DNA of 64,000 nt, taken from NCBI RefSeq assembly GCF_004349195.1, contig NZ_SMLG01000001.1, forward strand, positions 124,001 to 188,000, read 5' to 3'. Numbering within the stretch: position 1 is the stretch's first letter; each line of letters opens with the position of its first letter. Of this stretch, positions 31,383 through 40,078 are shown one piece after another. A program made the translations under genes and the position numbers. The notes beneath the pieces are model-generated. The model searched no databases and was not told the DNA's origin. It worked only from the letters and a program-made list of their open reading frames with translations. The DNA is from Flavobacterium rhamnosiphilum. Its GTDB lineage: Bacteria > Bacteroidota > Bacteroidia > Flavobacteriales > Flavobacteriaceae.

Positions 31383-32873
31383 TTATTTAATTACAGTTAT
31401 TGACCCCTTATTCACTTTTTGGTCTTGAGTAGTGATGATATAATAATAAACTGGATTTATATTTTTGAAATCGTTTCCGTTTTCGGGCCAGTTATTTTGA
31501 TAATCATTTGTGTCGAGTACAATTTCCCCCAGGGAACTTATCAATAGTACTTTTGTATTTGTGCCGCTTACATAATCTTGCGGGATGATCCAGGTATCAT
31601 TGATACCATCACCGTTAGGGCTTATTAAGTTCGGAATAGCGACAATGTTTGGATCAACGAAAGGATACTTTATGACAAATGGGATTTCGTTTGAAATACT
31701 ACAAGCGGAAGTTTGCGTAATGATCACTTTATAATCCCCTTCGGTCGTCACATCATAAGTGCTTCCTATAGCATTTGGGATTGCGGTTTCATTTAAATAC
31801 CATTGATAGGCAGGATTAGTCGCGTTTGTCGTTGCAATAACGGTCTTGGATTCTCCCTCTTGCATTGTGCTTGTACTCGGCACATTTATGGAACTTGTTA
31901 TTTCATACGTCTTTAAGTCGACTGTTGCAGTGGATGAACAACCCCCAAAATCAACAGCAACAGTATATAAACCTGCCTGATTAGTTTGATACGTATTTGT
32001 ATTTGCACCAAGGATTGCGACATTGTCTTTTTTCCAAACATAAGAATTTCCTGTTGGCGTGCTAAGCGTTGTAGAAGCTCCCCCAGAACAAAAAGGATTT
32101 CCTAAACTAGAAGTTATCGTGGCTACTGCACCCGAAGCTATGCTTACTATTACGGACTGAGAGCGGGAATTTGGGTCCGTACATACACCATAGTCCATTT
32201 CTACGTAATAAGTCCCCGCTGTGTTTACACTTAATGAAGTGCCTGTTTCGCCTCCAATTACACCACCATCCTTATACCATTTGTACCTTAAACTAGGATA
32301 ATTTACCGGAGACGAATTTTGTATGTTTGGAGTTGGATTATCGATGGAAAGACTAATACTGCCACCACTGCATAAACCGATAGTTGAGGCTTTTTTGTTG
32401 ATGTAAAAAGAGCCATCAAACGCTTTGTAATAAGCGGGAAAAGATTTTGTATTAGTGGCGCAAGTAAAACTAGGACTTGGTAAACCAGTAGAGGGTTTTA
32501 CTCTTAATTGATAAGTATTAGAACCTACTAAATTCGTTGGAACTGCGAAAGTAATGGTTTTATCCATAGCCGTGTCTAGAAGCGTTCCTGCTAAAGACGG
32601 TAAAGTTGTTGTAGCAATTGGAGTAGTAAAAGACCCTGAAGGATCTGAAAGTTCCACAACAAAAGTTGTACCTGCAGGGAAATTACTAATTGTAAAGGCA
32701 GCCTGATATTCATTAAAAACCTGACCTGCATTAGTAGGGTGAGGGCCACCTGCGCAAATTTGGGAAAATGATAATTTTTTTGGAGTGATGGTCTGTGCAA
32801 ATAAGGACGCGGTTGAAGATAAAATCAGCCACGAGAATAAAATGTATTTTACAATAAAAACTCTGTCTTTCAT
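31383..32873 (-). CDS. sprC: SprC: T9SS type B secreted protein of the sprB operon
   Basis: A 496-residue secreted protein, first gene of the spr cluster. A signal peptide ends SSTASLFAQ. The middle has immunoglobulin-like or PKD-like strand-rich repeats with paired Cys (ICAGGPHPTNAG; GLCSGGSISLSID; PFCSGGASTTLSTP; YQWYLNETAIPNA). The C-terminal 88 residues, beginning IPNLISPNGDGINDTWIIPQ, are a gliding-motility-associated type B T9SS sorting domain. In F. johnsoniae sprC heads the sprC-sprD-sprB-sprF operon and is needed for full spreading; the same order is seen here, with 1 nt between the sprC stop and the sprD start. The naming relies on context and the shared C-terminal domain rather than on an alignment. 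Confidence 0.88.
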   Translation of the reverse strand: MKDRVFIVKYILFSWLILSSTASLFAQTITPKKLSFSQICAGGPHPTNAGQVFNEYQAAFTISNFPAGTTFVVELSDPSGSFTTPIATTTLPSLAGTLLDTAMDKTITFAVPTNLVGSNTYQLRVKPSTGLPSPSFTCATNTKSFPAYYKAFDGSFYINKKASTIGLCSGGSISLSIDNPTPNIQNSSPVNYPSLRYKWYKDGGVIGGETGTSLSVNTAGTYYVEMDYGVCTDPNSRSQSVIVSIASGAVATITSSLGNPFCSGGASTTLSTPTGNSYVWKKDNVAILGANTNTYQTNQAGLYTVAVDFGGCSSTATVDLKTYEITSSINVPSTSTMQEGESKTVIATTNATNPAYQWYLNETAIPNAIGSTYDVTTEGDYKVIITQTSACSISNEIPFVIKYPFVDPNIVAIPNLISPNGDGINDTWIIPQDYVSGTNTKVLLISSLGEIVLDTNDYQNNWPENGNDFKNINPVYYYIITTQDQKVNKGSITVIK

Positions 32874-33257
32874 AATCCAATTGGAGATGATTCAATCCAT
32901 TAATTTAATTTTAAGATAGGCATTAAATCACTAAAAAATAATTTATGCATTTAATGCTACCTGATCTTTATGGGCGCAATTAAATTATCCAAGTTTAGTT
33001 CATTTTCTAAATATTCAATTCCGTGTCACACTATTCAAATTTAACAAACCAAATGAGATAAACCGTTTAAATACCAATTTAATCGATAAAACGCACAAAT
33101 ATATGTAATAAAATAAGAAAATAGGTGTAATTTATGATTTTTGGGTTCTTAGCAAGAATAAAAAAAGTCAAATCGATTTTTTATGTTTTATACTTTACAC
33201 AAAAAAATCGTTTTGACGAATTTAATAGTATAGACCAAAGAAAAGTCCTGAATTATT
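32874..33257. other. 384-bp region upstream of the spr operon
   Basis: No coding frame is seen. It probably holds the spr operon promoter. Two exact TAnnTTTG matches lie on the minus strand: TAAATTTG at 33036-33043 and TATATTTG at 33096-33103, 163 and 223 nt upstream of sprC; neither has a well-spaced -33 TTG. The far end contains the terminator of the preceding gene (33167-33217). Confidence 0.55.
33167..33217 (-). terminator. Rho-independent terminator before the spr operon
   Basis: GTCAAATCGATTTTTT (33167-33182) pairs with AAAAAATCGTTTTGAC (33202-33217) with one mismatch. On the minus strand a run of seven T follows. It lies 41 nt after the stop of the 33258-34547 gene and separates it from sprC. 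Confidence 0.75.
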
Positions 33258-34547
33258 TTAATGGTCATTTGACGCTGTAATTTTAGCGATTCGCAATCTA
33301 AAATCAGGTTTTTTATCATTAAAAAGATCAATGAATGTTTCCTTATTATCACTTTTAGAATACACATTAGAAAAGGCACTATTGCCATACCAATTTTCTA
33401 AATCTTCGTTATTCGAATTATATTCTGTAAAAATATTCCCTTTGCAAAAATTGAAATACATCTCTTCAAATTTTATTTTCTTAAGATTTTCACCATTAAT
33501 TTCAATCTTATTATCCAATAAAACTGCTGGATTAAAACCAGAAATCACTGTTCTTTTAAGATCGAGAAAAGTATTCTCAGAGACATATACAGCCTCTTTA
33601 ACTAACCCTAATTGAATATCGGCATTTATGTTTTCGCTATTATTGACCAACGTTAAGTTTGTTGCAATAACTGAGGTTTGTTTTTTAGTGAAATCAATTC
33701 CCTCTTTTTTATCATAAGAAGCAACATCTATACATCTTGAACCCAAACTGCTGGTTAAATAAGACGATCTAATGGCCAGGGAATTATCGATTCGACATTG
33801 TGTTCCAAAATTGAATTTATAATCATCACTGCTTGACTTATAAGAAACCATCTTATTCAAAGTAAGTTCTCCTCCAAATATTTCAAAAGAATCACCTGCT
33901 GAATAACTGATCATTATGTTTTCTAATACCGTCTTATTTCCTACACCTGCCAGTAACAATGCATTGAAGTTACCTAAGCCTTTAATTTTTTTTCCTGCAA
34001 ATTCTATTCTTACAAATTTTAAAACACCGGAATTGCTACTTACATTACTACCGCCATATGATGTTAAAGAAGTATCCAGATCAAAATTTACTGATGAAGC
34101 ATTTCCAAATTTATTTGTAGGCGCATCGCCCAGTATCACTATTCCTCCCCAATCTCCCGCTTTTCTGGAGCTTCTGTTTGAAGTGAAAACAATTGGATCT
34201 GTCTCTAAACCTTCGGCTATTATAGTAGCACCTTTTGTGATTACAAGTGAAGCACTTGATTCATAATCGCCTATTATTACTGTTCCGGGTTCAATGGTCA
34301 GCGTTGCATTATTGGTCACAAAAACACTGCCTTGCAATATGTAGACGTTTTTCTTGTACAATTTTGTGTTTACGGTGATATTTCCCGCCAATATTTGATT
34401 GGCTTCACCATAATCAACTTTATTAGGTTTAAATTCCGTCCAGTTATTGAGCCAGTTGTTTGAACCTATTATTCCTTTTTCTTGCTGTGCATTTACACCG
34501 AAAACTCCAAAAAGGAGCATCCATATAATTTGAGTAATTGTTTTCAT
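33258..34547 (-). CDS. Secreted protein with a predicted right-handed beta-helix
   Basis: About 429 residues. I chose the ATG at 34547 because it gives a clean signal peptide (MKTITQIIWMLLFGVFGVNAQ); a longer frame adds 20 residues and would start inside the zone following a terminator. The body has the solenoid-like stretches NATLTIEPGTVIIGDYESSA, LVITKGATIIAEGLETDPI and AGDWGGIVILGDAPTN, which I recognise from T9SS-exported beta-helix proteins of Bacteroidota. No T9SS C-terminal domain is visible, since the tail ends KPDFRLRIAKITASNDH. Its role is unknown. It lies just upstream of the spr operon but is separated from it by a terminator and 384 nt. Confidence 0.8.
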   Translation of the reverse strand: MKTITQIIWMLLFGVFGVNAQQEKGIIGSNNWLNNWTEFKPNKVDYGEANQILAGNITVNTKLYKKNVYILQGSVFVTNNATLTIEPGTVIIGDYESSASLVITKGATIIAEGLETDPIVFTSNRSSRKAGDWGGIVILGDAPTNKFGNASSVNFDLDTSLTSYGGSNVSSNSGVLKFVRIEFAGKKIKGLGNFNALLLAGVGNKTVLENIMISYSAGDSFEIFGGELTLNKMVSYKSSSDDYKFNFGTQCRIDNSLAIRSSYLTSSLGSRCIDVASYDKKEGIDFTKKQTSVIATNLTLVNNSENINADIQLGLVKEAVYVSENTFLDLKRTVISGFNPAVLLDNKIEINGENLKKIKFEEMYFNFCKGNIFTEYNSNNEDLENWYGNSAFSNVYSKSDNKETFIDLFNDKKPDFRLRIAKITASNDH

Positions 34548-34595
34548 GGGATAAAAAGATAAAATTATTGATATTAAAATGCTTTTGGTACTAAT

Positions 34596-34654
34596 AAAAA
34601 AACTCATTACGATTTTTCTGAATTACTTCAGAATGTATCGATAACGAGTTTTTT
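34596..34654 (-). terminator. Large nested hairpin terminator
   Basis: Outer arms AAAAAACTCATTACGAT (to 34613) and ATCGATAACGAGTTTTTT (from 34637) pair with one mismatch and a one-base bulge. The loop contains a second perfect stem (TTCTGAA, 4-nt loop, TTCAGAA). It ends in T-runs on both strands, lies 93 nt after the stop of the 34748-35191 gene, and only 48 nt before the next start. Confidence 0.8.
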
Positions 34655-34747
34655 CTAAATTAATATTCGATTATCGTTACAATACTCTTATAAAAATTAC
34701 TTGTTAATAAAAATTAAAAAAGGAATTAAACTAAGCTTTACTAATTA

Positions 34748-35191
34748 TTACATATCATTGAACTCATGTAATGATCTCAATGTGTTTTCATAAAATAAAA
34801 TTGCTTTTACTAAATCATCTGTATCTGAATAAGGCACCATTCTTCTTTGAAATCCAACGGTTACATCCAGAAAATTTGTAGTACTTTCGCTTTGTTCTGC
34901 TAATATCTTTCTATTATCTGCATCATTAGGAATTCCCAGATCATTCATAGTGACTCCTGGTTTTGTAGCTAAGGCAATGTAGGGTAATGTTTTAACAAGA
35001 ACTTTTATACGTTCAATGTAGAGTTCTAATAATTCCCCTTTTTTCAGCCCTTGCAACTCTTCCTTAGAGTGGTATTTTTTTATTATCGCATTTGTACTAA
35101 TAATACTTTTAGGAGCATTTTTATCTTGTGCCGAAACCATACCTGTTGCTAACAAAAAACACACACTGAAAAAAATAATTTTCCTTTTCAT
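34748..35191 (-). CDS. Small exported protein of unknown function
   Basis: 147 residues with a signal peptide (cleavage after GMVSAQ) and a soluble, mixed-charge body: HSKEELQGLKKGELLELYIE, VLVKTLPYIALATKPGVTM, then helices ending NTLRSLHEFNDM. I do not recognise a family. It is transcribed alone, with a well-formed promoter upstream and a large hairpin terminator downstream. Its position next to the exported beta-helix protein and the spr operon suggests a link to the envelope, but nothing in the sequence shows a specific function. Confidence 0.8.
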   Translation of the reverse strand: MKRKIIFFSVCFLLATGMVSAQDKNAPKSIISTNAIIKKYHSKEELQGLKKGELLELYIERIKVLVKTLPYIALATKPGVTMNDLGIPNDADNRKILAEQSESTTNFLDVTVGFQRRMVPYSDTDDLVKAILFYENTLRSLHEFNDM

Positions 35192-35220
35192 AATTTAAAT
35201 TTACGAATTAATTTATTAAA

Positions 35221-35250
35221 CAAAAATATACAATAAAACTAAAAATGCAA
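35221..35250 (-). promoter_or_regulatory. Complete Bacteroidota promoter of the small exported-protein gene
   Basis: Minus strand: a -33 TTG at 35250-35248, a 19-bp spacer, and the -7 element TATTTTTG at 35228-35221, 30 nt before the start codon at 35191. Both elements and the spacing match the known consensus. Confidence 0.7.
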
Positions 35251-35645
35251 TTTTGTTACTATTTTTTTTGCTCACAAAAGATTACAAAATGTAAAAAAAA
35301 ACGCATTATATCGAACAAAATTGCGTTTTATCGAATGCTTTAATTTCTCATTACACATGTGATATTATTGGGATTAACACTTTTTAAGTGTATTAGGAAA
35401 GCTTCTATAAAGAAAATTTAATTTTCTCCAATTAATTTTTCATTTATTAATATTAAACCTACATATCAATAACTTCAAACCGTTAAATTTTCATAAATAA
35501 TGCCGTTTTTCACCTGTTTTAAACCTATTTCTCCCAAAAAAAAGTTAAATTTTCATATTAAAAAAGATGCGTGCACAATATCATTCATTACGCTACTTTT
35601 CCTGAAACTTTGCATCCTAAAATTTTAGACTAAACCATTTTCTGC

Positions 35646-35653
35646 TATCTTTG
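35646..35653 (+). promoter_or_regulatory. Predicted -7 element of holB, implying a leaderless message
   Basis: TATCTTTG is an exact TAnnTTTG match whose last base lies 5 nt before the holB ATG (35658). The transcription start would then fall on or next to the start codon. Confidence 0.6.
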
Positions 35654-35657
35654 CTTT

Positions 35658-36806
35658 ATGCAATTTTCAGAAATTTTAGGGCAGGAACACATTAAAAGTC
35701 ATTTGACAAGAAGTGCTGATTTGGGAAGAATCCCCCATGCGCAGTTGTTTGTTGGTCCTGAAGGAAGTGGTACTTTACCCATGGCTATTGCTTATGCACA
35801 ATACATTATTTGCAGCAATCAAAACGCGGAAAACTCAGGTTCAAATGAAGCGTGCAACATCAAATTCCAGAAAACTTCGCATCCGGATTTGCATTTTATA
35901 TACCCAACCGTAAGTACCGAAGATGTAAAAACAAAACCTAAAAGCATCGATTTTATCACGGAATGGAGAGAATTTTTGAGCCAAAACCCGTACGGAAGTC
36001 TATTTGATTGGTACCAAATGTTAGGTGTTAAAAACAAACAAGGCGAAATAAGGGTTGATGATGCGCAGGAAATATTGAAATCCCTCGCTTTAAAATCGTA
36101 CGAAGGCGGATACAAAGTAATGATTATTTGGATGGCTGATAAATTGAATATTGCGGCTTCTAATAAATTATTGAAACTACTCGAAGAACCTACGGACAAA
36201 ACAGTTTTTATCCTGATTTCAGAAAACGAAGAAGATATCATTCAAACCATTCGTTCCCGATGCCAAGTGCTACATTTTAATGGATTAAGTGAAACCGTAA
36301 TCGCCGAAGCCTTAGTTTCAAGAGAAAACACGGAATCAAAAGAAGCCTTAAAAACAGCGCATCAAGCACAAGGAAATTATAACAAAGCATTGCAATTATT
36401 ACAACCGGACAGCGAATCTGTTTTTTTTGAAAAGTGGTTTGTTGATTGGGTTCGCGCTGCTTTTAGAGCCAAAGGAAACGCCGCCGCCATTCAGGATTTG
36501 ATCCAATGGAGCGAGCAAATTGCCGGTTTAGGAAGAGAAACCCAAAAGAAGTTTTTACATTTTTGTATTGATATGTTTCGTCAGGCATTGTTGCTGAATT
36601 ATCAAACTCCAAGCTTAGTTTACATGGAGCCAAAAGTGGAAAAATTCAAACTGGAGAATTTTGCCCCTTTCGTCAATGGCAACAACATAAATGATATTTT
36701 CAAAGAACTTTCAGACGCCATGTATCACATCGAGCGCAACGGAAATGCTAAAATTATTTTAACCGATTTATCTATAAAACTCACCCGTTTAATTCACAAA
36801 AAATAA
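35658..36806 (+). CDS. holB: DNA polymerase III delta' subunit
   Basis: A 382-residue AAA+ protein of the clamp loader, which opens the beta clamp and places it on DNA. The N terminus (FSEILGQEHIKSHLTRSADL, GRIPHAQLFVGPEGSG) is typical. The sensor-2/arginine-finger motif SRCQ lies near residue 198 and KLLKLLEEPTDKTVFILI just before it. The P-loop reads GPEGSGTLPMA, without the usual GK(S/T), so ATP binding is probably lost, as is known for delta' in other bacteria. The C-terminal half is helical, as expected for the collar domain. It is followed 4 nt later by a DoxX-like gene, an unusual partner. A TAnnTTTG element sits directly before the start codon. Confidence 0.9.
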   Translation: MQFSEILGQEHIKSHLTRSADLGRIPHAQLFVGPEGSGTLPMAIAYAQYIICSNQNAENSGSNEACNIKFQKTSHPDLHFIYPTVSTEDVKTKPKSIDFITEWREFLSQNPYGSLFDWYQMLGVKNKQGEIRVDDAQEILKSLALKSYEGGYKVMIIWMADKLNIAASNKLLKLLEEPTDKTVFILISENEEDIIQTIRSRCQVLHFNGLSETVIAEALVSRENTESKEALKTAHQAQGNYNKALQLLQPDSESVFFEKWFVDWVRAAFRAKGNAAAIQDLIQWSEQIAGLGRETQKKFLHFCIDMFRQALLLNYQTPSLVYMEPKVEKFKLENFAPFVNGNNINDIFKELSDAMYHIERNGNAKIILTDLSIKLTRLIHKK

Positions 36807-36810
36807 AAAA

Positions 36811-37194
36811 ATGAACAACATTACTTCGATTTTAATTTTAATTTTTCTAGCCATTACTTTTCTGCAATCCGGTTACGACAAACTGTTTTATTGGAAAGAC
36901 AATGTGGACTGGTTAAAAGGTCATTTTTCCAAAACGCCATTAAAAAACCATGTACCATTAGCATTACTTAACATTTTACTGTTAGAATTAATCTCCGGTA
37001 TTTTATGCGTAGTGGGCTGTATTGAATTATTCGTGAATAATGGCCGAATCTTTGGTTTTTACGGAGCTGTTTTCTCTTGTATCACTTTATTAATGTTGCT
37101 TTTCGGACAGCGATTAGCCAAAGATTATGATGGTGCGAGAACAATTGTCATCTATTTTATACCCGCAATATTAGCGGTTTATTGGTTAAACTAA
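36811..37194 (+). CDS. DoxX-like integral membrane protein
   Basis: 127 residues with four predicted membrane helices (about residues 3-22, 48-68, 78-98 and 105-125). The segment LQSGYDKLFYWKDNVDWLKGHF after helix 1 and the AKDYDGARTIVIYFIPAILA near the end fit the DoxX/DoxD-like family of small quinone-associated membrane proteins. Its function is not known. It starts 4 nt after the holB stop and is probably cotranscribed with it, but no functional link is apparent. Confidence 0.75.
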   Translation: MNNITSILILIFLAITFLQSGYDKLFYWKDNVDWLKGHFSKTPLKNHVPLALLNILLLELISGILCVVGCIELFVNNGRIFGFYGAVFSCITLLMLLFGQRLAKDYDGARTIVIYFIPAILAVYWLN

Positions 37195-37252
37195 AATTCC
37201 AAAAACGATTAAAAACAACAACAATTTCTTTTTACATTTTTACATAAAAAAC

Positions 37253-37762
37253 ATGACTCCAAAACATCCTTCTGAATCCCTGACGATATTAACCGATTTG
37301 GTTTTACCAAGTGAGACCAATCCTTTGAATAATCTTTTTGGTGGTGAATTATTGGCCCGTATGGATCGCGCAGCGAGTATTGCGGCACGAAGACATTCCC
37401 GAAGAATTGTAGTTACGGCTTCTGTAAATCACGTTGCGTTTAACAGAGCCATTCCGCTGGGAAGTGTCGTTACTGTTGAAGCAAAAGTTTCAAGATCTTT
37501 CAAAAGTTCTATGGAAATTTTTATTGATATTTGGGTAGAAGACCGAGAATCTGGTAACAAAACCAAAGCCAATGAAGCGATTTATACTTTTGTTGCAGTT
37601 GATGATACCGGAAGACCGGTTGAAGTGCCGCAAATAGTTCCGGAAACAGAGCTTGAAAAACAACGTTTTGATGCCGCATTAAGACGCAAGCAACTCAGCT
37701 TACTTTTGGCAGGAAAAATAAAACCTGAAGATGCTACAGAGCTGAAAGCTTTGTTCATATAA
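37253..37762 (+). CDS. Acyl-CoA thioesterase, hot-dog fold (YciA/BACH-like)
   Basis: A 169-residue cytosolic thioesterase that hydrolyses acyl-CoA to free acid and CoA. The family signature is complete: LPSETNPLNNLFGGELLARM with the catalytic-region Asn and Asp (LARMDRAASIAA) around residues 20-42, followed by VVTASVNHVAFNRAIPLGSV and WVEDRESGNKTKANEAIYTF. A single hot-dog domain is present, with a charged C-terminal helix, as in bacterial YciA-type enzymes. It lies 58 nt after the DoxX-like gene on the same strand and 200 nt before recA. Confidence 0.9.
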   Translation: MTPKHPSESLTILTDLVLPSETNPLNNLFGGELLARMDRAASIAARRHSRRIVVTASVNHVAFNRAIPLGSVVTVEAKVSRSFKSSMEIFIDIWVEDRESGNKTKANEAIYTFVAVDDTGRPVEVPQIVPETELEKQRFDAALRRKQLSLLLAGKIKPEDATELKALFI

Positions 37763-37962
37763 CAAGTAGGATTAACTTATTTTTTTATTTAAATTTAGAT
37801 TTAAAATATTCTTGAAAGAGAAAATTTACATTAAAAAAAGAAGTATTTTTACGAAAACAAATATTCGCACACAAATAAAATTTTCAGGATAATTAGTCAT
37901 CCTGTCAGTTTTTTAGAGTTATAAAATAATACAAATCGATGAAAGAAAAGGTAAAAGAGAAG

Positions 37963-38970
37963 ATGAGTACAGAGAAAGAATCCAAATTAAAAGCGCTACA
38001 ACTTACGCTTGACAAACTAGACAAAACGTACGGAAAAGGAACGGTGATGAAAATGGGCGACAAAGCCATTGAGGAAGTGGAAACTATTTCTTCTGGGTCT
38101 TTAGGAATCGATTTAGCGTTAGGCGTTGGCGGGTATCCAAGAGGTAGGATTATTGAAATATACGGTCCGGAATCTTCTGGAAAAACGACCTTAACACTTC
38201 ATGCCATTGCCGAAGCTCAAAAAGCAGGTGGAATTGCTGCTTTTATTGATGCAGAACATGCTTTCGATAGAAATTATGCAGAAAAACTAGGTGTAGATAT
38301 CGAAAATCTAATCATATCTCAACCGGATAATGGGGAACAAGCTTTAGAAATTGCTGAGAACTTAATTCGTTCAGGAGCAATTGACATTGTAGTAATTGAC
38401 TCGGTTGCCGCATTGACTCCAAAAAGTGAGATTGAAGGAGAAATGGGAGATTCTAAAATGGGTCTTCACGCTCGTTTGATGTCTCAAGCGTTACGTAAAT
38501 TGACAGGGACCATCAGCAAAACAAATTGTACTGTTTTCTTTATTAATCAATTAAGAGAGAAAATTGGTGTAATGTTTGGTAATCCAGAAACAACAACTGG
38601 AGGAAATGCATTAAAGTTTTACGCTTCGGTTCGTTTAGACATCCGTCGTTCTACGCAAATTAAAGATGGCGATAACGTCCTTGGAAACAGAACCAAAGTA
38701 AAAGTGGTTAAAAATAAAGTCGCTCCGCCTTTTAAAATTGCGGAATTTGACATCATGTACGGTGAAGGAATTTCAAAAACTGGCGAAATTTTAGATCTTG
38801 CAGTAGAGTTTGAAATCATCAAAAAAGCGGGATCTTGGTTCAGTTATGGTGAAACCAAATTAGGACAAGGCCGTGATGCTGTTAAGTCTTTGATAAAAGA
38901 TAATCCGGAATTAGCCGATGAACTTGAAGCAAAAATTAAAGCTAGAATAAAAGAATTAGCAGAAGAATAA
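37963..38970 (+). CDS. recA: Recombinase A
   Basis: The 335-residue strand-exchange protein for homologous recombination and activation of the SOS response. Diagnostic segments are [20 protein letters not shown], the Walker [54 protein letters not shown] (Walker B and L1), [20 protein letters not shown] (L2) and [12 protein letters not shown] chose the ATG at 37963, giving the usual N terminus [13 protein letters not shown]; the ATG at 37939 would add eight charged residues. A perfect hairpin terminator follows 6 nt after the stop. It is a single-gene transcript. No LexA-like box stands out upstream. Confidence 0.98.
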   Translation: MSTEKESKLKALQLTLDKLDKTYGKGTVMKMGDKAIEEVETISSGSLGIDLALGVGGYPRGRIIEIYGPESSGKTTLTLHAIAEAQKAGGIAAFIDAEHAFDRNYAEKLGVDIENLIISQPDNGEQALEIAENLIRSGAIDIVVIDSVAALTPKSEIEGEMGDSKMGLHARLMSQALRKLTGTISKTNCTVFFINQLREKIGVMFGNPETTTGGNALKFYASVRLDIRRSTQIKDGDNVLGNRTKVKVVKNKVAPPFKIAEFDIMYGEGISKTGEILDLAVEFEIIKKAGSWFSYGETKLGQGRDAVKSLIKDNPELADELEAKIKARIKELAEE

Positions 38971-38975
38971 AAATT

Positions 38976-39003
38976 AAAACCCGAAAATTTTCGGGTTTTT
39001 TTG
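38976..39003 (+). terminator. Rho-independent terminator of recA
   Basis: AAAACCCGAAAA (38976-38987) pairs perfectly with TTTTCGGGTTTT (38988-38999) and is followed by further T residues. Confidence 0.9.
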
Positions 39004-39106
39004 ATTTATAACGCAACCTTTTTAAAAAATTTCATCTCTTAAGAAACCGTCTCCAAAAAACTTTTAAACAGACGGAAGAATAATAGTAACATTTAAATTA
39101 TTAAAG

Positions 39107-39517
39107 ATGAAAAAAATTGTTTTACTCACCCTGTTTGTATTGACCCTAGTGGGCTGTAGTATTGACGATGATCAACCAAATTACAGCTATGAAGTACTCC
39201 CGATAGACAGTTACACGTTGCCTGAATCTTTCACTTTAGGAGAAACTTATGAAATAAAATTGAAGTACAAAAAACCTTCAAACTGTCATTCTTTTCAAGG
39301 AATCTATTATGATAAAGAATTAAACATCAGAACAATTGGCATACAAACCACGGTTCTGGAAAGTACAGATTGCACACCTTTAACTGCAGAACCAATTGAG
39401 GTTTCTTTCAAATTTTATGTAACCAACACTGGTTCTTATATTTTTAAGTTTTATAAAGGCGAGGATGCCAATGGTCAAAATATCTTTGAAGAAATTGAAA
39501 TTCCAGTGACTAATTAA
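39107..39517 (+). CDS. Small lipoprotein upstream of an ECF sigma factor
   Basis: 136 residues with a lipoprotein signal peptide ending LTLVGCS (Cys at residue 17), then SIDDDQPNYSYEVLPIDSYT and a strand-rich body that looks like a small immunoglobulin-like domain (GETYEIKLKYKKPSNCHSFQ; VSFKFYVTNTGSYIFKFYKG). Two further Cys (CHSF; DCTPL) could form a disulfide. Asp residues directly after the lipidated Cys are common in Bacteroidota surface-exposed lipoproteins. I do not recognise a named family. It starts after the recA terminator and its stop lies 3 nt before the sigma factor gene, so it is the first gene of that operon. Confidence 0.82.
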   Translation: MKKIVLLTLFVLTLVGCSIDDDQPNYSYEVLPIDSYTLPESFTLGETYEIKLKYKKPSNCHSFQGIYYDKELNIRTIGIQTTVLESTDCTPLTAEPIEVSFKFYVTNTGSYIFKFYKGEDANGQNIFEEIEIPVTN

Positions 39518-39520
39518 TTA

Positions 39521-40078
39521 ATGTCGGTAAAAACTGTGGGATTGGATCAAATAATTAATCAATGTAAAAAAAACTGCCCCAAAGCGCAAGAGGAATTGTA
39601 CCAATTGTTTGCGAAAAAATTCTTTGGGGTATGTTTAAAGTATTCCAGCAATTACGCAGATGCCGAGGACAATCTGCAGGATGGTTTTTTGATTATTTTT
39701 GGCAAAATTGAACAGTATAATTTTAAAGGTTCTTTTGAAGGATGGGCAAAGAGAATACTAATCAACAATGCCCTTCAAAAATACAGAGGCGTTAGGTATA
39801 TGGAAGTTATAAATGACAATATTCCTGAGGAAGAAGTCGAAATTGACGACGAAAATATTTCTATCGATTATCTAATGCAAATCATCCATGAATTACCAGA
39901 CCAGTATAGATTAGTTTTCAGTCTCTATGTACTTGACGGATATTCTCATAAAGAAGTCTCCGAAATGCTTAAAATTACTACTGGAACAACAAAGTCAAAT
40001 CTTGCCAGAGCCAGAGCAATTTTGAAAGAAAAAATTGATCTTCACACAAAAATTAAAATAAATTCATTGGCAAAATGA
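39521..40078 (+). CDS. ECF-type RNA polymerase sigma factor (sigma-70 family)
   Basis: A 185-residue sigma factor with region 2 (about residues 20-90: QEELYQLFAKKFFGVCLKYS, ADAEDNLQDGFLIIFGKIEQ, SFEGWAKRILINNALQKYR) and region 4 (about 110-170: ELPDQYRLVFSLYVLDGYSH, KEVSEMLKITTGTTKSNLAR with the helix-turn-helix). Such factors direct RNA polymerase to stress or envelope genes. It overlaps the next gene by 4 nt (ATGA), and that gene encodes a membrane protein with an N-terminal segment likely to hold the sigma factor, so the two probably form a regulatory pair. The lipoprotein gene 3 nt upstream completes the operon. Confidence 0.94.
   Translation: MSVKTVGLDQIINQCKKNCPKAQEELYQLFAKKFFGVCLKYSSNYADAEDNLQDGFLIIFGKIEQYNFKGSFEGWAKRILINNALQKYRGVRYMEVINDNIPEEEVEIDDENISIDYLMQIIHELPDQYRLVFSLYVLDGYSHKEVSEMLKITTGTTKSNLARARAILKEKIDLHTKIKINSLAK

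Larger units (their letters stand above)
35192..35657. other. 466-bp intergenic region between divergent transcripts
   Basis: Very AT-rich, no coding frame. The left end holds the promoter of the minus-strand exported-protein gene (35221-35250), and the right end the -7 element of holB (35646-35653). Between them I see A/T tracts, an imperfect repeat of AAAnCGCATTATATCGAA/AAATTGCGTTTTATCGAA (around 35300-35335), and nothing else interpretable. Confidence 0.6.

Noticed and set aside
35658..36806. DnaX (gamma/tau) instead of delta' for the clamp-loader gene
   Set aside because: The P-loop is degenerate and the protein is too short for DnaX in this phylum.
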